A DNA stretch of 64,000 nucleotides from NORP23 sp050302475 (GCA_050302475.1 JBNLBF010000003.1:124001-188000); one strand, 5' to 3'. Positions 32,199 to 41,446 are shown, counted from the stretch's first letter. Program-made: numbers and translations. Notes: a model not told the origin generated them from the sequence alone.

Positions 32199-33227
32199 AT
32201 GGAACCTGATCCCGATTTGCGCCCCGAAGAACAGCCCGCCGATATTGATCGCGCACTTCGCCCCCAAACGCTCGACGAATTTATCGGGCAGGCGGAGGCG
32301 CGCGCCAACCTGCGGGTCTTCGTCGAAAGCGCCAAGCAGCGCGGGCAGGCGATGGATCACACGTTGTTCTACGGGCCGCCGGGTCTGGGCAAAACCACGC
32401 TGGCGCAGATCATGGCGCGGGAGCTGGGAGTGAATTTCCGGATGACCTCCGGTCCGGTGCTGGCCAAGGCTGGTGATCTCGCGGCGATCCTGACGAATTT
32501 GGATGAACGCGACGTGCTGTTCATCGACGAAATCCACCGCATGAATCCGGCTGTGGAGGAGGTTCTCTATCCCGCGCTTGAGGATTTCGAGCTGGATCTG
32601 GTGATCGGCGAGGGACCTGCGGCGCGGACCGTACGGATTGACCTGCAACCTTTCACACTGGTCGGGGCGACAACGCGGCTGGGGCTGCTGACGACCCCTC
32701 TGCGCGATCGGTTTGGCATCCCGACGCGGCTGGAATTCTATAACGTTGACGAGCTGGTGCAGATCGTCGAACGCGGGTCCCGGCTGATGGGGGCGAATGC
32801 TGATGCTGAGGGTGCGCGGGAGATTGCGCGACGCTCGCGTGGCACACCGCGTATCGCGGGCCGCTTGCTGCGTCGCGTGGTTGATTTTGCGCTGGTCGAA
32901 GGCGACGGGCGGATCACCCAACAGCAGGCCGACGCGGCGCTGACGCGGCTTGGTGTTGACGATCTGGGTCTTGACGGCGCGGACCGGCGGTATCTGCGGC
33001 TGCTCGCGGAGAATTACGGCGGCGGACCCGTCGGCGTCGAAACCATCGCCGCTGCCCTCTCCGAAGCCCGCGATGCCATCGAGGAGGTCATCGAACCTTT
33101 CCTGTTGCAACAAGGCCTGATACAACGCACCCCGCGCGGGCGGATGCTGGCGCATAAGGCGTGGCGGCACCTGGGGATGGATGCGCCGGTGCGCACAGAC
33201 CAGACGGACCTGTTCGAAGGAAAATAA
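32199..33227 (+). CDS. ruvB: Holliday junction branch migration helicase RuvB
   Basis: AAA+ motor of branch migration, 342 residues. LRPQTLDEFIGQ at the N-terminus, Walker A YGPPGLGKTTLA, Walker B LFIDEIHRM, sensor GATTRLGLLTTPLRDRFG, and the C-terminal winged helix ending QGLIQRTPRGR. Length and motifs are standard. The ribosome-binding site overlaps the ruvA end. A large antisense open frame opposite this gene is a composition shadow. Confidence 0.97.
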   Translation: MEPDPDLRPEEQPADIDRALRPQTLDEFIGQAEARANLRVFVESAKQRGQAMDHTLFYGPPGLGKTTLAQIMARELGVNFRMTSGPVLAKAGDLAAILTNLDERDVLFIDEIHRMNPAVEEVLYPALEDFELDLVIGEGPAARTVRIDLQPFTLVGATTRLGLLTTPLRDRFGIPTRLEFYNVDELVQIVERGSRLMGANADAEGAREIARRSRGTPRIAGRLLRRVVDFALVEGDGRITQQQADAALTRLGVDDLGLDGADRRYLRLLAENYGGGPVGVETIAAALSEARDAIEEVIEPFLLQQGLIQRTPRGRMLAHKAWRHLGMDAPVRTDQTDLFEGK

Positions 33228-33878
33228 ATGCCCGGCACAAGTATGAGCCCCGAACAGGTGGTGAATATGTTCACCACCAACGGCAAGTATCATTTCGCCC
33301 GCTGGGGCCGCCCGATTGCGCCGGTGGTGTTCGGGACGGATGATGCCTCTCTATCGGCGATCAAAGATGCCTTACAGACGGTGGCGCTGCTGGCGGATAT
33401 GCAGCTGGCCGAAACCGATCCGGAGTTCGGGTCAAACTTTCTGGTGTTTTTCTGTTCCGATTGGGACGAGATCGCCGCCGTCCCAGACCTCGGCCATCTG
33501 ATCCCTGATCTTGACGGCGTGCTGGATCGGCTGAAGGGACAGAATGCCAACCAATATCGCAGCTTCATGTTTGATGATAACGGCGCGATCAAGCTGAGTG
33601 TGCTGCTGCTACGCTATGACGAGGAAATGGCATCCGTGTCCGTGCAAACCCTCGCGACCGCGCAGATGGCGCAGACGATGCTGTGCTGGGGACGGGCGGC
33701 GTTTATGTTGAAAAGCCCGATTGGTATGATCGAGGAAAACAACATGGCCATTGTGCGCCCCGTCGTGGCGGCGCTGATTCGGGTGGGATATGACAAGACC
33801 ATGCCGGACGCGGCGGAAGATGAAAGCCACGCGATCCGTCTGTCTGCACGGGTGAATGCGTTGTTGAAGGAGATGTAG
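33228..33878 (+). CDS. Conserved-looking protein of unknown function after ruvB
   Basis: A 216-residue cytosolic protein with no signal peptide, no membrane segment and no motif I recognise. It begins immediately after the ruvB stop, with GAAGGAAAA from the ruvB end as ribosome-binding site, so it is co-translated in the ruv operon. The sequence alternates hydrophobic helices and short strands (GSNFLVFFCSDWDEIAAVPDLGHLIPDLDGV, AIKLSVLLLRYDE). A role linked to recombination is suggested only by position. Confidence 0.72.
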   Translation: MPGTSMSPEQVVNMFTTNGKYHFARWGRPIAPVVFGTDDASLSAIKDALQTVALLADMQLAETDPEFGSNFLVFFCSDWDEIAAVPDLGHLIPDLDGVLDRLKGQNANQYRSFMFDDNGAIKLSVLLLRYDEEMASVSVQTLATAQMAQTMLCWGRAAFMLKSPIGMIEENNMAIVRPVVAALIRVGYDKTMPDAAEDESHAIRLSARVNALLKEM

Positions 33879-33884
33879 CGCCTG

Positions 33885-34430
33885 CTACTTAATAACCTCC
33901 AAGTATTGCGGGGGAACGGCATCTGTCAGCCAAACTCCATTGTCAGCCTGATAAAACGCAAATCCATCAGCGTGCATGCGTCCAGTTTCAACCGTCAATA
34001 CAACTGGTTTGCCATGACGCATCCCTACGCGAGTCGCGGTTTCTTCGTCAGCGGATAAGTGAACTTGTTGGCGAGAGCCTGGGACAAGTCCTTTTGCCAA
34101 AATGGAATCAATGTTTCGCGTTGCGGTGCCGTGAAACAGGGTCGTTGGTGGCGCTAACTGTTCAATGGCGAGCTTAACCTGAACCGAGTGACCCTGAGCC
34201 GCACGAATTTGCGTGCCGTCATCTGAAAGGGTGAAGCGTTTTTTTTCATTTTTTGCGACAATTTCCCGAAGGGTTTCTATGTCGATCGCTCGACCAGCGG
34301 TGGCCATTCGCACCAGCAAATCCGCGACCGGAGTCCAGCCGTTCGGATCAAGCGTTATACCGATTTCCTCTGGCTTATGTCGCAGCACAAGGCTCAGAAA
34401 TTTACTGAGGGACGAATAGTTCTGTTTCAC
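33885..34430 (-). CDS. kptA: RNA 2'-phosphotransferase
   Basis: KptA/Tpt1 enzymes transfer a 2'-phosphate from RNA to NAD+, giving ADP-ribose 1'',2''-cyclic phosphate. The 181-residue protein carries the family residues: LSLVLRHKPEEIG, the winged-helix GWTPVADLL, RFTLSDDGTQIRAAQGHS, LFHGTATRNIDSILAKGL, RQQVHLSADEETATRVGMRHGKP. The biological substrate in bacteria, which lack the yeast tRNA-splicing ligase, is unsettled. By eye the gene is more AT-rich than its neighbours and lies on the opposite strand to the ruv and tol operons, so it may be an acquired insert. Divergent from cpdB. Confidence 0.92.
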   Translation of the reverse strand: MKQNYSSLSKFLSLVLRHKPEEIGITLDPNGWTPVADLLVRMATAGRAIDIETLREIVAKNEKKRFTLSDDGTQIRAAQGHSVQVKLAIEQLAPPTTLFHGTATRNIDSILAKGLVPGSRQQVHLSADEETATRVGMRHGKPVVLTVETGRMHADGFAFYQADNGVWLTDAVPPQYLEVIK

Positions 34431-34537
34431 AATATGTTCCTTAATTTCAGCGCTGAGTGGATCATGCTGGGATGAAATTCAAGAAAAGTAATGTTCGGGA
34501 TACAATTATAATGGGGCAGTGTTCCCCAGACTAACCC

Positions 34538-34562
34538 AACGTCACATAGCGCAAACGTCACA
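34538..34562. repeat. Direct repeat AACGTCACA ahead of cpdB
   Basis: AACGTCACA occurs at 34538-34546 and 34554-34562, 16 bp apart, followed by the palindrome ACACGCGTGT. It is in the kptA-cpdB divergent region and may be a regulator site. The 16-bp period does not fit the 11-bp Pho box period. Confidence 0.35.
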
Positions 34563-34637
34563 CGCGTGTTACGCTATCGCCATTCTGAAACGGTAACGAT
34601 TCCCTTTGTTCATGGTCTCAACCAGGGGGTATATCTC

Positions 34638-36605
34638 ATGACAATCCACGCTTTTTCCCGCCGCACATTCCTGAAAACAGGGGCGGCGACCGGTGCTATG
34701 GTGGCACTGCATCCGTTCTCGGCGATGGCCGCGGGCAATCAGGCGCATTTGCGTATTCTGTCCACAACGGACCTTCACGTGCATGTGCATCCTTACGATT
34801 ATTACGCCGACCGGCCCGTGGATGCGCTGGGTCTGTCGCGCACGGCGAGCATCATTGAAGAGGTGCGCGCGGAGTCCACAAACTCGATCCTTGTCGATAA
34901 TGGCGACTTCCTTCAGGGCAACCCGATGGGCGATTACATCGCCTATGAGCGCGGCATGAAGGAAGGCGATTTGCACCCCGTTATTCAAGGCATGAATGTG
35001 CTGGGCTACGATGCTGGGACGCTGGGCAACCACGAATTCAACTATGGGGTTGAGTTCATGGACAAGGTAATCGCCGGCGCGAACTTCCCGATCGTGTCGT
35101 CGAATTTTGTTGATAGCCTTGGTGCCAATGCCCGGGCCGATGTGACGCATATCAAGCCTTATGTGATCCTCGACCGTGAAATTGTGGATGGTGATGGCAA
35201 TGCCCACGCGATCAAGGTTGGCCTGATCGGCTTCCTGCCGCCGCAGATCATGAACTGGGATCAGAAACATCTGGCCGGCAAATTTAACGCCCGCGACATC
35301 GTACAGGCGGCTGAGGGCTGGGTGCCGGAAATGAAGGAGGCTGGTGCGGATATCATCGTTGCGCTGTCCCATTCCGGAATCGGCTCCGAAGCCCCGCATG
35401 AGGGGCAGGAGAACGCCGCGGTCGGGCTGGCGGGGGTCGACGGGATCGACGCGCTGGTCACCGGGCATTCACATCTGGTGTTCCCGTCGGCAAATTACGA
35501 AACCAACGAGATGGTGAATGTCGAAAACGGCACCTTGCAGGGCAAACCCGCGAATATGGGCGGGTTCTGGGGCTCACATATGGGTCTTATCGACCTGATG
35601 CTTGAATTGGATGGTGGGGAATGGCGCGTGGTCACACATGAAAGCTCCACCCGGCCGATTTCCGAACGCGGCGACAACGGCACGGTGGCGCTGGTCGAGG
35701 ATTATCAGCCGGTGATCGACGCGACGCAAGCAGTGCACGAAGAGACGCTGGAATATATTCGTCGCGCCGTTGGTGAAACCGCCGCCCCGCTGCATTCCTA
35801 TTTCGCGCTCGTGGCCGACGACCCGTCCGTGCAGATCGTGAGCCAGGCGCAGACCTGGTATACGGAGCAGATGATGAAGGGTACGGAATGGGAAGGTATC
35901 CCGATCCTTTCCGCCGCTGCCCCGTTTAAGGCCGGGGGACGGGGTGGACCGGAATATTACACTGATGTGCAGCCGGGACCGGTGGCGATCAAGAATGTCG
36001 CGGATTTGTACCTGTATCCCAACACCACGCGCGCTGTTCTGATCACCGGGGCAGAGGTTAAGGACTGGCTGGAACGCTCGGCCTCGATCTTCAACCAGAT
36101 CACGCCCGGTGGGCAGGATCAGGTGCTGCTGAACCCGGATATGCCGTCCTATAATTTCGACATCATGGACGGGGTGACCTATCAGATCGACCTGACCCAG
36201 CCGCCGAAATTCAACCGCGACGGGGAGGCGATCAATCCCGACTCCAACCGGATAGTGAATCTCATGTATGACGGAGCGCCGATTGACCCGGCGCAGCAAT
36301 TCGTGATTGCCACCAACAATTACCGCGCAGGCGGTGGCGGGCATTTCCCCGGCGCGGATGGCTCCACGATCATTTTTGAGGGACCCGACACCAATCGTGA
36401 CGTGATCGTGCGCTATATCGTTGAGAAAGGCACCATTAACCCGAAAGCGGATGCCAACTGGACCTTCGCACCGGTGCCGGACACAACAGTGATTTTCGAA
36501 ACCGGACCGGCGGGTGTCGCTTATGCTGACAGTGTGCCCGGGGTTAATATCGAACCGGCGGGCGAGGGGGCAGAGGGTTTCGCCCTGTTCCGCATCACCT
36601 TGTAA
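34638..36605 (+). CDS. cpdB: 2',3'-cyclic-nucleotide 2'-phosphodiesterase/3'-nucleotidase
   Basis: A 655-residue periplasmic metallophosphoesterase that turns 2',3'-cyclic nucleotides into 3'-nucleotides and then nucleosides. A twin-arginine signal (SRRTFLKTGAATGAMVAL) leads, consistent with export of a metal-loaded enzyme. Metal ligands are in TTDLHVHVHP, DNGDFLQGNPMG, GNHEFNYG, ALSHSG and TGHSHLVF. The C-terminal 5'-nucleotidase domain has APFKAGGRGGPEYYTD and NNYRAGGGGHFPG, the substrate-specificity region of CpdB. ATG at 34638 follows AGGGGG. It sits between ruvB and ybgC-tol, divergent from kptA. Confidence 0.93.
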   Translation: MTIHAFSRRTFLKTGAATGAMVALHPFSAMAAGNQAHLRILSTTDLHVHVHPYDYYADRPVDALGLSRTASIIEEVRAESTNSILVDNGDFLQGNPMGDYIAYERGMKEGDLHPVIQGMNVLGYDAGTLGNHEFNYGVEFMDKVIAGANFPIVSSNFVDSLGANARADVTHIKPYVILDREIVDGDGNAHAIKVGLIGFLPPQIMNWDQKHLAGKFNARDIVQAAEGWVPEMKEAGADIIVALSHSGIGSEAPHEGQENAAVGLAGVDGIDALVTGHSHLVFPSANYETNEMVNVENGTLQGKPANMGGFWGSHMGLIDLMLELDGGEWRVVTHESSTRPISERGDNGTVALVEDYQPVIDATQAVHEETLEYIRRAVGETAAPLHSYFALVADDPSVQIVSQAQTWYTEQMMKGTEWEGIPILSAAAPFKAGGRGGPEYYTDVQPGPVAIKNVADLYLYPNTTRAVLITGAEVKDWLERSASIFNQITPGGQDQVLLNPDMPSYNFDIMDGVTYQIDLTQPPKFNRDGEAINPDSNRIVNLMYDGAPIDPAQQFVIATNNYRAGGGGHFPGADGSTIIFEGPDTNRDVIVRYIVEKGTINPKADANWTFAPVPDTTVIFETGPAGVAYADSVPGVNIEPAGEGAEGFALFRITL

Positions 36606-36653
36606 TTGCACCTGAAATAGGACAGCCTTCGGCCATTACTGGCCGGAGGCAAT

Positions 36654-37052
36654 ATGCATAAATTCCAAGTCAAAGTTTACTATGAAGACACCGATCTGGC
36701 CGGGATCGTCTATTACGCGAACTACCTGAAATTCATCGAACGCGCCCGCAGCGAGGCCGTGGCTGAGGCCGGGATTGATCAGCTGTCGATGCAATCGGAT
36801 CACGGGATCGTTTTCGTAGTCAGGCATCTGGATGCCGATTTCTTGCAATCTGCAAAGTTTGGAGAGGTACTGGATATCCACACGCATATCACCGAACTGG
36901 GCGCGGCGCGATTGCGGATGCGTCAGGTCGTAAGCCTTGAAAACAAAGAGATTTTTACGGCAGACGTGACACTGGCGGTGATGAATGCCCAAGGGAAACC
37001 CACGCGGCTTCCGGCGGAAATTCGCCAGAAATTGCAACATCTTGTGACCTGA
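36654..37052 (+). CDS. ybgC: Acyl-CoA thioesterase YbgC
   Basis: Hotdog-fold thioesterase of 132 residues that hydrolyses short- or long-chain acyl-CoA and is regularly first in the tol-pal cluster. The signature YYEDTDLAGIVYYANYLKFIERARSE contains the catalytic Asp and the helix start. ATG at 36654 follows GGCCGGAGGC. A promoter-like element separates it from tolQ, so it may be transcribed separately as well as with tol genes. Confidence 0.95.
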   Translation: MHKFQVKVYYEDTDLAGIVYYANYLKFIERARSEAVAEAGIDQLSMQSDHGIVFVVRHLDADFLQSAKFGEVLDIHTHITELGAARLRMRQVVSLENKEIFTADVTLAVMNAQGKPTRLPAEIRQKLQHLVT

Positions 37053-37074
37053 AGGTGACAAGCCACACTATTTT

Positions 37075-37103
37075 TTGCACTGAACTGAAAAACAGTCTAT
37101 GGT
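37075..37103 (+). promoter_or_regulatory. Probable sigma-70 promoter of the tolQRAB-pal operon
   Basis: TTGCAC (37075-37080), a 17-base spacer and TATGGT (37098-37103), about 57 bp ahead of tolQ. A palindrome CGAATTAATTCG (37131-37142) lies between it and the gene. Confidence 0.5.
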
Positions 37104-37159
37104 TTCCTCAAGCCTTGGGCATAAAATAAGCGAATTAATTCGTTCAGGAAGAGCAGGAC

Positions 37160-37864
37160 ATGGAAGCAGATACTCTCGCTGTTGCGCAGCAGATTGATTT
37201 TTCCTTTGTGGCGCAATTTATGCGGGCCACTCTGACAGTTAAACTGGTAATGATTGCGCTGGTGATGGCCAGCTTTTGGTCTTGGGCAATCATTATTCAA
37301 AAATTCATCAATTACCGGTCAGCAAAACATCAGACCCGAGCATTCGAGGATGAGTTTTGGTCTGGCCAGCCGCTGGATCAGCTGTATGAACGCCTGAGCG
37401 ACAATCCGCAAAGCGCGTCGGAACGGATATTTGCGGCAGGGATGTCGGAATGGCGGAAATCGCATCGCTCCGATGGCGGGATGATCGCAGGGGCGCAGGC
37501 GCGGATCGAACGGGCTATGACCGTAGCATTGGACAAGGCGTCTGATCATCTGAACAAGGGCCTGACTTTCCTGGCGACCGTTGGGGCGATTTCCCCGTTT
37601 GTGGGCCTGTTTGGCACGGTCTGGGGGATCAAGCACTCTTTCGAACAGATCGCGGCGCAGCAATCCACCAACCTCGCCGTTGTCGCCCCTGGTATTGCAG
37701 AGGCGCTGCTGGCGACCGCAATGGGTCTGCTGGCGGCTATCCCGGCGGTTATCTTTTACAACAAGCTGTCCGGCGACGCAGAGCGTGTTTCCAGCGAATG
37801 GGAAGCATTTGCCGATGAATTCGGCCTGATCCTGTCCCGTCAAATTGACGGACCGGGGGTTTAG
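37160..37864 (+). CDS. tolQ: Tol-Pal system proton channel subunit TolQ
   Basis: MotA/ExbB-type inner-membrane protein of 234 residues that with TolR turns proton flow into movement of TolA. Three hydrophobic segments: about 25-50, 130-155 (LATVGAISPFVGLFGTVWGIKHSF) and 165-195 (GIAEALLATAMGLLAAIPAVIFYN), the last two carrying the family signature. ATG at 37160 follows GAAGAGCAGGAC. Three bases separate it from tolR. Confidence 0.96.
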   Translation: MEADTLAVAQQIDFSFVAQFMRATLTVKLVMIALVMASFWSWAIIIQKFINYRSAKHQTRAFEDEFWSGQPLDQLYERLSDNPQSASERIFAAGMSEWRKSHRSDGGMIAGAQARIERAMTVALDKASDHLNKGLTFLATVGAISPFVGLFGTVWGIKHSFEQIAAQQSTNLAVVAPGIAEALLATAMGLLAAIPAVIFYNKLSGDAERVSSEWEAFADEFGLILSRQIDGPGV

Positions 37865-37867
37865 GCG

Positions 37868-38338
37868 ATGGGGGCAAGCACACTTGATCGCGCCAATGGC
37901 CGGCGCAACCGGCGGTCCCGGCATAATTTGCGGCCAATGTCAGAAATCAACGTCACTCCGTTTGTGGACGTGATGCTGGTGTTGCTGATCATCTTCATGG
38001 TGGCGGCACCGCTGCTGACCACCGGGGTGCCCGTGAAATTGCCCGAAACTGCGGCCAATCCGCTCCCGGCCGAGGAGCAGCAACCCCTTACCATTACCCT
38101 GACCGCCGAAGGCCAGGTCATGATTCAGGAAACCGAGATAGAACTGAACACCCTGATCCCACGGCTTCAGGCAATCGCGGCGGAACGTGATGACGACAAG
38201 GTCTTTCTGCGCGCCGACGGGGCTATCCCATACGAAGCCGTGATGCAGGTCATGGGGGCAATGAATGCCGGTGGGTTCAACAATATTGGTCTTGTGACGG
38301 ATTCCGGTGGCCCGGAACTTTCCGACGCGGAAGAGTAG
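37868..38338 (+). CDS. tolR: Tol-Pal system protein TolR
   Basis: ExbD/TolR family protein, 156 residues. One transmembrane helix near 32-52 (INVTPFVDVMLVLLIIFMVAAPL) with the essential Asp in FVDVML, then a periplasmic domain with PLTITLTAEGQV and DKVFLRADGAIPYEAVMQVMGAMNAGGFNNIGLVTD. Longer at the N-terminus than Escherichia coli TolR by a basic stretch (DRANGRRNRRSRHN). Confidence 0.96.
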   Translation: MGASTLDRANGRRNRRSRHNLRPMSEINVTPFVDVMLVLLIIFMVAAPLLTTGVPVKLPETAANPLPAEEQQPLTITLTAEGQVMIQETEIELNTLIPRLQAIAAERDDDKVFLRADGAIPYEAVMQVMGAMNAGGFNNIGLVTDSGGPELSDAEE

Positions 38339-38349
38339 GTGGTGCATGC

Positions 38350-39522
38350 ATGAAGACCGGAGCGATCATATCCGGCGCGGCGCACGGGTTAATCCTGGTG
38401 TTGCTGGTCTTCCGCATACCGTGGCTTAATCCCCCGCCGCCGGACCCGCCTGAGGTTGCGAATGTAACCGTGCTGAGTGTCGAAGAATACGAAGCCTCGC
38501 TACGGGAAGTTGGACCGGAAATGATGACGGAAATGGCTGAAATGTTTCAACCGACGACGGAGGCAAACGATGCCGCCCGTCCCGATGATGCCATGGCTGT
38601 GAACCAGACCGAAATAGATGTGACCGAGGATCCGTCCGAACGCGACACGGATGCTAATCTTGACGCCCTTTTGCAGCCACAACTGAACGTTGAAGTGGCG
38701 GTGGAAAGCGACCAGATCGTTTCGCCCGCGCCCGACATTCAGGACAGCGTGGTCGTCGGGGTCGGAACCGAGGGAACGTCGACGGCTCCATCGCTATCTT
38801 CGCCCGCGCCGCCACGATCCGCACCGACAGTTGCAGATTTCTCGGCCCCGGCATTGCCGAACATTAACACCACGAGCGACCGCAATATCGAAGAACAAAC
38901 CCCGGATGAAACCACCGATGAACCGGCAGAAGAGCCGGAAGAAGCCTCAACCGTAGAAGATACGGTTGCGTCTATCCAGCCGGAGGCACAGCCGGATGTC
39001 GAGGAATCCGCTGCACCGCCTCGGGCCGCAGTACCGGTGCGCCGCCCAAGCAATATCGCGCAGACAGCAGCGGAAATCCTGGAACCCGACACACCGGAAC
39101 CCGAAGAGCCCCCGGCGGAAGAACCGGAGGACGACACGATCGACGATCTGCTGGGCCAGATTGATGAACCGACGGAGTCAGAGACACCGCCCGCAACAAA
39201 TGTCCAGCTGTCCTCGGGCCAGCGACGTGGGATTGTGGATGCAATTCAAAGCAACTGGAACAAGTCCATCCTGATCGGACGGCCAGACTACGAAACGCTG
39301 GTTGTCCGGGTCGAGGTAGATCTGAGCCCGACTGGGGATATCCTAAGCGATGTACGGGCGATTTCACCGCGCAACCCGCAAGGGGATTTCGAAATCGCCT
39401 TTGAGGCTGCGCGCCGCGCAATCTTGCGCGCAGGAAATATTCCCCTGCCCGCAGGTAAATTCCCCGACGGCGTAACCCTGATCCTGAATTTCCATCCGCG
39501 CGACGGCGTGGGAGTCAATTAA
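38350..39522 (+). CDS. tolA: Cell envelope protein TolA
   Basis: Links the TolQR motor to TolB-Pal. A 390-residue protein with one N-terminal transmembrane helix (about 5-22, SGAAHGLILVLLVFRIPWL), a long Glu/Pro/Thr/Asp-rich spacer (about 45-290) rather than the Ala/Lys-rich helix of enterics, and a C-terminal TonB-like domain (GQRRGIVDAIQSNWNKSIL, VVRVEVDLSPTGDI, EAARRAILRAGNIPLP). The acidic spacer is common in Rhodobacteraceae. Position confirms the call. Confidence 0.92.
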   Translation: MKTGAIISGAAHGLILVLLVFRIPWLNPPPPDPPEVANVTVLSVEEYEASLREVGPEMMTEMAEMFQPTTEANDAARPDDAMAVNQTEIDVTEDPSERDTDANLDALLQPQLNVEVAVESDQIVSPAPDIQDSVVVGVGTEGTSTAPSLSSPAPPRSAPTVADFSAPALPNINTTSDRNIEEQTPDETTDEPAEEPEEASTVEDTVASIQPEAQPDVEESAAPPRAAVPVRRPSNIAQTAAEILEPDTPEPEEPPAEEPEDDTIDDLLGQIDEPTESETPPATNVQLSSGQRRGIVDAIQSNWNKSILIGRPDYETLVVRVEVDLSPTGDILSDVRAISPRNPQGDFEIAFEAARRAILRAGNIPLPAGKFPDGVTLILNFHPRDGVGVN

Positions 39523-39542
39523 AACTATAAGAGGCAAATGAA

Positions 39543-40874
39543 ATGAGCAGAGCAGCATATAAACTGACATTTCTTATCCAGATTCTGGTGATTGCGGTCT
39601 TCGCGATTGGCGCAAAGGCCCAGACACCAACCTTGGAAATCGACATTACCGGCGGGGTTATTGAACCAGTGCCGATGGCGCTTCCAAATTTTGTCGCGGA
39701 ATCCGCTGCCGCCGGTCAAGTGGCGCAGGATGTGCGATCCGTGATTGCGTCTGATCTGGTTTCGACCATGTTGTTTCGGGAAATCCCAAGTTCGGCGCAT
39801 ATTTCCGGTATCGGCAGTTTTGACGCGCCTATCGCATTTGCCGACTGGAAAGCGATTAATGCCGAAGCACTGATTGTTGGGGCGGTGAATGTGAATGGCG
39901 ACCGGTTGACGGTGAAATTCCGTCTGTTCGATGTGTTCGCCCAAGCCCCGATGGGGGATGGAATTCAGTTCACCGGCTCGGTCCAGAGCTGGCGACGGAT
40001 GGCGCATAAGGTGGCGGACGCTGTCTATTCGCGTCTGACCGGCGAGAGTGGCTATTTTGACAGTAAAATCGTCTTCGTCGCCGAGGCAGGCCCAAAAGGG
40101 GATCGGCGCAAACGTCTGGCGATAATGGATCATGATGGGGCCGGCCTGGGCTATCTGACCGATGAAAGCACCATTGTGCTGGCGCCGCGTTTCTCGCCCA
40201 ATAACCGTGACGTGCTTTATACCAGTTACGTCTCTGGGGCACCTCGGATTTACATCCTCAATCTCGATACATTGCAAAGCCGGACGTTTGACCAGTTGAC
40301 AGGGTCATCCTTTGCCCCCCGCTATTCACCGGATGGCACCAAGATTGTGTTGTCACAGACGTCAGGCGCGAATACCGACCTGTTTCTGCTGGACATTGCG
40401 TCGGGCAACATGACGCAGCTAACCACCAGCCCGGCGATTGACACGGCGGCGAGCTTCTCGCCCGACGGAACGCAGATTGTGTTTGAAAGCGACCGCGGCG
40501 GCACCCAGCAGCTCTATGTGATGCCGGTCACGGGTGGGGAACCGCGCCGGATCAGTTTCGGATCGGGCCGCTACGGCACGCCGGTCTGGTCACCGCGTGG
40601 CGATATGATCGCCTTTACCAAAATCAGTGGCGGGCGGTTCCATATTGGTGTCATGCGTGTGGATGGGTCCAACGAACAGCTTCTGACAGCCAGTTTCCTG
40701 GACGAAGGTCCAACATGGGCACCCAATGGCCGCGTGTTGATGTTCTTCCGTGAAAGCGCGGGGGCAGATGGCGCACCGCAGCTTTATTCCATTGACCTGA
40801 CAGGACGCAATCTGCGCCAGATTCCGACACCGGGATTCGCGTCTGATCCGGCATGGTCTGGCCTACTGCCATAG
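39543..40874 (+). CDS. tolB: Tol-Pal system beta-propeller protein TolB
   Basis: Periplasmic protein of 443 residues that binds Pal and TolA. Signal peptide about 1-27 (FAIGAKAQ). The N-terminal domain contains PVPMALPNF and the propeller has TolB repeats: APRFSPNNRDVLYTSY, APRYSPDGTKIVLSQT, AASFSPDGTQIVFESDRGGTQQLYVM, TPVWSPRGDMIAFTK, GPTWAPNGRVLMFFRE. ATG at 39543 follows AGAGGCAAATGAA. Confidence 0.97.
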   Translation: MSRAAYKLTFLIQILVIAVFAIGAKAQTPTLEIDITGGVIEPVPMALPNFVAESAAAGQVAQDVRSVIASDLVSTMLFREIPSSAHISGIGSFDAPIAFADWKAINAEALIVGAVNVNGDRLTVKFRLFDVFAQAPMGDGIQFTGSVQSWRRMAHKVADAVYSRLTGESGYFDSKIVFVAEAGPKGDRRKRLAIMDHDGAGLGYLTDESTIVLAPRFSPNNRDVLYTSYVSGAPRIYILNLDTLQSRTFDQLTGSSFAPRYSPDGTKIVLSQTSGANTDLFLLDIASGNMTQLTTSPAIDTAASFSPDGTQIVFESDRGGTQQLYVMPVTGGEPRRISFGSGRYGTPVWSPRGDMIAFTKISGGRFHIGVMRVDGSNEQLLTASFLDEGPTWAPNGRVLMFFRESAGADGAPQLYSIDLTGRNLRQIPTPGFASDPAWSGLLP

Positions 40875-40933
40875 AAGCCCATTTCGCGGTGAATACAAAC
40901 GTGATATAGTCAAAAGAAAAACGAGGAAAGAGC

Positions 40934-41428
40934 ATGAACATCCTAACAAAATCAGCTGCCGTGGTGGCGATGCTTGCGGTTTCCGCTTGCTCCAACACCG
41001 GCGGTCTGTTTGGCGGCGGCACAGATCCAAACGGAACACCTGGTGGGCCGATTGATGAATCTTCGCTGGCCTATTTCCAGCAGACCATCGGTGACACCGT
41101 GTTGTTCGAAGTTGACCAGTCAACTCTGACACCAACGGCTCTGGCTATTCTGGATCAACAGGCTGCATGGCTGAACCAGAACCCGGGCATCACCATCCTG
41201 ATTGAAGGTCACGCAGATGAGCAGGGCACACGGGAATATAACGTGGCGCTCGGTGCAAAACGCGCAAATGCGGTCAGTGCCTATCTTGTCAGCCAAGGGG
41301 TTGCAGATAGCCGGATCAGCATCATCAGCTATGGCAAGGAACGCCCGCTCGCGGTCTGTTCCAGCGAAAGCTGCTGGTCGCAGAACCGTCGTGCCGTGAC
41401 CATCGTCACCAACGGCCCGTCCGTGTAA
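40934..41428 (+). CDS. pal: Peptidoglycan-associated lipoprotein Pal
   Basis: Outer-membrane lipoprotein of 164 residues. Lipobox VSAC (lipid-carrying Cys about 19), then the OmpA-like peptidoglycan-binding domain: DTVLFEVDQSTLTPTALAILDQQAAWL, ILIEGHADEQGTREYNVALGAKRANAVSAYL, RISIISYGKERPLA. The conserved Asp and Arg for diaminopimelate binding are in this region. ATG at 40934 follows GAGGAAAGAGC. Confidence 0.97.
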   Translation: MNILTKSAAVVAMLAVSACSNTGGLFGGGTDPNGTPGGPIDESSLAYFQQTIGDTVLFEVDQSTLTPTALAILDQQAAWLNQNPGITILIEGHADEQGTREYNVALGAKRANAVSAYLVSQGVADSRISIISYGKERPLAVCSSESCWSQNRRAVTIVTNGPSV

Positions 41429-41446
41429 TCTGTTTTCGGGGGAACC

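Noticed and set aside
32034..33293. A 419-codon minus-strand frame opposite ruvB
   Set aside because: RuvB has complete AAA+ motifs on the plus strand; the antisense product shows no family features and would overlap three real genes.
34538..34562. Pho box upstream of the nucleotidase gene cpdB
   Set aside because: The direct repeats are 16 bp apart, not 11, and the unit CGTCACA is a poor match to CTGTCAT.
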